Assembly: GCA_016785225.1 (NCBI GenBank)
Contig: JAFBJZ010000104.1
Location: 248,001 to 312,000 of the forward strand
DNA: 64,000 bases
From: Psettodes erumei
Lineage: Eukaryota > Chordata > Actinopteri > Pleuronectiformes > Psettodidae
Direction: 5' to 3'
Below are positions 59,870-64,000 of the stretch, piece after piece (position 1 is the first letter of the stretch; every line of letters starts with the position of its first letter). Below the pieces are notes generated by a model that saw only the letters and a program-made list of their open reading frames with translations, did not search any database and was not told the origin of the DNA. The position numbers and the translations under genes are program-made.

Positions 59870-62800
59870 TAGACAGCTGAAGAAAGACAGAGGAAAGCAG
59901 AGGGGAGGGGTGGGGAGGCAGAGACCGACCCAGCACCAGTAGGGAGAAAGTGCGGAGTCATGCTGTAGGAATGCTGGAGGGGGGGATTGCTGGCGTGACT
60001 GCCCCATTTTTCACAGCCATAATCAGAGCCAGCTGTCAGTGAGAGAGCCCAGAAGATGAAGAGGGGGGAGGGAGGGGGGAGGATGAGAGGCGGGGGGGGG
60101 TTACTGAGTTTTTGGAAGAAGTTGGAAACAGAGAAGGGAGATAGGGGAGTTGGTGGAGGCCAAGCTCTGGGGAAGTTAATTTACCCCCCCCCCCCATGTA
60201 TCGCCAGGTTTAAAGAGTTGTGTCTTTAAGCGTAAAACGGGTCATGTGCAAAAAAAAAAAAAAAGAAAAAGGTGGTTGGTGTAAAGACTCCTTGGTGCGT
60301 GCATGATAACACTGTGAGACGTGGGAGTGGATCAGACCGTGGCCTTGACTTGGTCTGGCTGCAGTCTGAGCAAGGTTAAAGGAGGATGGAAGGGGGGGGG
60401 TGGAACTTCCTGCCTTCCTGCTGGTCCTGGGACTTCTGCAGTGAAAAATGACAAAGCAGAAGCTCAGAGACAGTGTCTGCATGGGATGTGTGATCCCCTG
60501 TTTGCACACAAGGAGCAGGGGCATGAAGAACAAAGACCAGAACCCACTTTTTTAAAAAAAGAAAAAAAAAGTGGTGAAATAATATTGTGACTTGTAATTT
60601 TCAGATTTTCAGACTATTATTGAAGATTAGGAACAGATGCCTCTCTGCCTTAAGAATCGGCTTACAGCGCAGTTGTCGTACATTGCACATCTGCGGCTGT
60701 GGTGGAGCTGCCGCCACCAGCCTGAATGTAAACTTTATGTTCGGACTGCAGCCTCACGGCATCGTCCCACCCCCCACCCTGACATGACAGGAACCTGTGT
60801 CGTGTTTTGTCCCACGGCGAACGCGTGTTCATCCTCTGCCCCGAGTCGCGTCACCGCTCGCGGGGTCCTGAGTCTTGAACTCACTGCACCCTAGTCTAAC
60901 TGGGGGGGGGCGGCGACTCCGACGACAGAGACAATGACAGTCTCGCCCATAAAAAACCCTCGGTTCGAAGAGCCAATAAATCTGAGGTGAATTATTGCCC
61001 AGCCGTTTCCTAAAGCAGGTTAAAGTATTAAGGCTCGTCCGCTGCTGCGAGATATTTTTATGATCTATCTCTCAGGCCCGAACTCCCTTGCACTGTGAGC
61101 GGTGCCGCACACTTTTTATGACCCGCGGTAGTTTGAAAGTTTGGAAAAAGAGCTGGAGCGGCTTGTTGGTTGTTTTTTTCGTTGTTTTTTTTTAGGGGGT
61201 GAATCATGGCTGTTAAAGAGGTGACCTCCTCGAAGTTGGAGTGTCAGCTTTTACGCATCAGCGCCGCTCGGCTCCGACACAGACTTCCAAGGAGCGTCAC
61301 TGGCGAATGGGCCCCGCAGCCGCTCCACTGATCTCTTTCTTTCCTAAACTGGGTTAAAGTAACTTCCCTTGCTGGTTGCACAGGGCTCTACATGGACTGC
61401 ACGAGCTATAGTTTTCCGGGAGGACTGGTTCTCTTCAAGGGGCCTCCTAACCTGTTTTTTTTTGGTTGTTGTTTTTAAAAATATCTCCCCTTCGTCCTAT
61501 CGCAGCAAGCTGCCGCTGAGGCACAATAGAGGACACGCCCAAGCAGAAAACTTGACGAACATGCACCTCGGTGTCTGCCGAGCCTTTTTGGCTTTGACAG
61601 AACTCCCCTTTCTGCCCACTTCCTGCGCTCAGGTCTCGATGTCACATGAGGCTGTGCAAACACAGCGGGCTCGATAATCAGTGGGGTGGGGGGTGGCAGA
61701 AGTTTTAAATGTTCCCAAAAACTTGAAATGACAAGCACTAAAAGGCCCATGGTGAAGGCGGCAGCTGTCATTTAAATATTCTTTTCCTTTGTTGTATTAC
61801 AACTAATACTAATTCTGTTCAGTACATCCTAATTTAATAGTATACGGTGAGTGTATAACAAATGAATCCTTTTATTATAACAGGAAGTGTGTTCCAGGTA
61901 GTCTGTGCTCTGACACGACCCGGTCCCAGGTTGATTAAATTAAACACGAAAGCTTTTTCACGGCAGCCGTCAAGACCGACTTCCATTTAACTGCATCAGT
62001 TCCGGGGCCCTGGCGCCGTGCGTGTCGTGGCTCACCGTCCCCACGGCTGTCCCACCAGGGCAGGTCCAAACGGTTTGCTGAGACCTAAAGATTGCTGTCG
62101 ACGCTCCGTCCGACGTGCGCCGCCCCCCTGCAACTCTGTCCCTGCAAGCCTGTTCCTCCATCCTCCGTTTACTTCCAACAAGGCCTGTGCAAATCAAAGA
62201 GCACGCTTCCTGTTTTGGCGCGATTAACCTTCGCTCACCTTTGTTCAGCTTCGGCCGCGCACATCCGTGCGGCCGGCCAACAGAAACACAGATGCACTGT
62301 GTTTGGAAATAGGGAAGTTATTATTCAGGCGGTGTGCCATCACCCGTCGGCCACAAGCTGCAACATCGCTTTCAGACGCCGCGAGACCTGTGTGATTGTG
62401 TGTCCAAGCTGGAAACAAGTCACCTCGTTTTTATTTCCTTGGTGTTTGATGTGGGGTGTTTTTGTTGATTTGCAGGACCGATGAGACCGTGCTCCAGAGC
62501 CGAGAGGGGTCCCGGTCGTCTGGGTCCTTCCTGGACAGTTGCCTGTTTTTTCTCCAGGGGTAACACGACCCTGGCATGGGCTGTCGTCTTGGAGAACCAC
62601 CTCAGACTGAAACGTCACAACCAGTAAGCAAACTGATATCCCACACACCCCAACAAACCCCCCATAAAGTGGAGCTCTTTCAACACCGCGTGCAGTTTTA
62701 GCATTCCTCATAACATCAAATCGCTTAAGTATGTAAAACGTCACTTTTTGGTGTGACAGACGTGCGTGCACCGGGCTCAGCTCGCTCTCCGCCGGCCCGT

Positions 62801-63229
62801 TCCTCTGCGCGGGGCTTGTTTATCAGACTGAGTGACTGGCCCTTAGCCTCTCTGAGTTCCAGCCAAGTCCAAAGTGGAGCGGGTTCAAACTCCAGACTTT
62901 TGACTTTGACAGTGCGTCGACTCTGTCTTCATGTGGCCCAGCTGGTCCATTATCAGAACTGGAGGGGCGTGCTAACCTTTGCAAACCCTGGTTTTGGGAT
63001 CAGGGTGAGTCATTACTCGGTCGGCCACAAAACAAAAGGTGAGACGATGTCTGGGTTGTACGGTTTCGAGAAATCCCCTCAGAAGAGCGAAGAGTTGTGT
63101 TGAATTAAATCATCGTTTTGTTAATTCCTGATGTAACACAGACTGACCCAAATGGACCTTTTTTCATTGAGAATGGAGCAGTCCTCTCAGACTCTTTATC
63201 TCTCATTTATTTCCTCTTAGTGTTTCACA

Positions 63230-63253
63230 TTCTCTCTCTCTCTCTCTCTCTTT
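63230..63253. repeat. (TC)n microsatellite
   Basis: Perfect TC tract ending in TTTCAG. Confidence 0.9.
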
Positions 63254-64000
63254 CAGTCTTGCTCGTTGCCTTGTGAAACACAAAGACAAAAAACGCACTC
63301 GCCCCAGCATCTCCTTTTGATCTCTGAGTTCCTTCCTTACAAGTGTAGCGATTAAGTCGCAGCTGAGGAGTGTCTCTTATCAACTGGCAGAGGCGCGAGA
63401 TGATTGTATTTTTTTTTTACCCTTCTTTTTAAAAAAAGAAAAAAGCGTCTTAGTACTTTCCAGGGCACTTTCTCCTATCTGGCGACGTGTCGCCTTGTTT
63501 ACCGAGCTGCTAAACCCCGGCGACACCACAGGCTGTGACTCGCGCCGTGAACCCCCGGCAGTCCCGCGGGTTCAGGGTTCAGTTTACAAACAGCGTTGCG
63601 CAACGTGTCCTCTCTGGCCGCGGCCGCGCTCGTCCTCTCGATGTGCTTTTTCGACACCCGACTGAAAAGATCTCTCCCCGCGCCTGCCGTTTTTTCGCCT
63701 GGCCGAGTCACCGTCGTAAAACCTCCTCCTGGCTGCATTCGCTCCTGGTCGTACCAAAAGTCTCGGTGGGCCTTGTTCCGAAATGAGTCATCCGCCGCGC
63801 TGTGATGATTTCGCAGCAAAGCGCGCTAAATGAATTGTAATGAAGCCCATCAGCAGGTTAATATTCAATTCGCCCAGTGCTGTTTCCCATGACACACTCA
63901 CTGTTGTTTTAGGATCAGTAACTAATCAGATAAAATTCAAGTTCAACAAAAGTTTTTGCGACGTTGCCTGACTCATGCCCTGCAGTCAAGGTCAGCAGAG

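Larger units (their letters stand above)
52801..64000. other. Distal upstream flank, no gene seen
   Basis: Outside the listed repeats and candidate elements, this is unique sequence with (CTT)n at 53977-53996, a POU octamer ATGCAAAT at 56895-56902, and AP-1 sites at 57433, 63006, 63784 and 63969. If human-like synteny holds, actn1 should lie farther right, but none of its exons was recognised. Confidence 0.55.

Noticed and set aside
1..64000. Search for rad51b or actn1 exons
   Set aside because: I looked for conserved RAD51-family and alpha-actinin peptides in the open frames and recognised none. Small exons could still be missed without alignment.
1..64000. Many runs of 8-16 G or C
   Set aside because: They are frequent and look like ordinary fish homopolymers. 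Exact lengths may be unreliable in long-read assemblies, so no biological claim is made.

Overview
This window looks like nuclear DNA of a teleost fish, probably a percomorph. The sequence carries a vertebrate two-exon zfp36l1 gene, diverged copies of dispersed repeats that I recognise from percomorph genomes, many (CA/GT)n, (GA/CT)n, (CCT)n and (GAT)n microsatellites, long G/C and A/T homopolymers, and generally CpG-rich non-coding DNA. There are no operons, bacterial-style genes, CRISPR arrays or phage-like segments. The species cannot be read from the sequence.

Only one protein-coding gene can be supported. On the minus strand, 47740 to 45392 encodes a TIS11-family tandem CCCH zinc-finger protein (ZFP36L1/BRF1 type, 373 aa) that binds AU-rich elements in mRNA and triggers decay. 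Exon 1 (47690-47740) encodes 17 residues. A phase-0 intron (46463-47689) follows, and exon 2 (45392-46462) encodes the remaining 356 residues and the stop. The AT-rich 3'UTR runs leftward to about 43.1 kb, ends near an AATAAA signal, and contains AU-rich elements including a perfect UUAUUUAUU nonamer, the motif this protein family binds. This suggests negative autoregulation. A 5'UTR and a TATA-like promoter lie at about 47.74-47.99 kb.

The left flank (1-43 kb) and right flank (48.3-64 kb) show no convincing exons. They hold microsatellites, diverged repeats (3.36-4.04, 5.43, 14.06, 17.98, 32.87-33.22, 40.05-40.55 and 58.52 kb) and islands of high-complexity sequence that look like conserved non-coding elements. 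In human, the neighbours of ZFP36L1 are RAD51B on its 3' side and ACTN1 on its 5' side. If synteny holds, the left flank is the rad51b-zfp36l1 interval and the right flank faces actn1. No exon of either was recognised here.

The most notable non-coding pattern is an excess of AP-1 heptamers (TGASTCA). I found 30 by eye where about 8 would be expected by chance, with six between 32069 and 33231. There is also an exact CTCF-consensus 13-mer at 3020, with near matches in the same orientation at 19438 and 51154. Together these suggest the regulatory landscape of an inducible gene. I found no evidence of a novel multi-gene system. The non-coding claims come from manual reading and need alignment or motif-scan confirmation.
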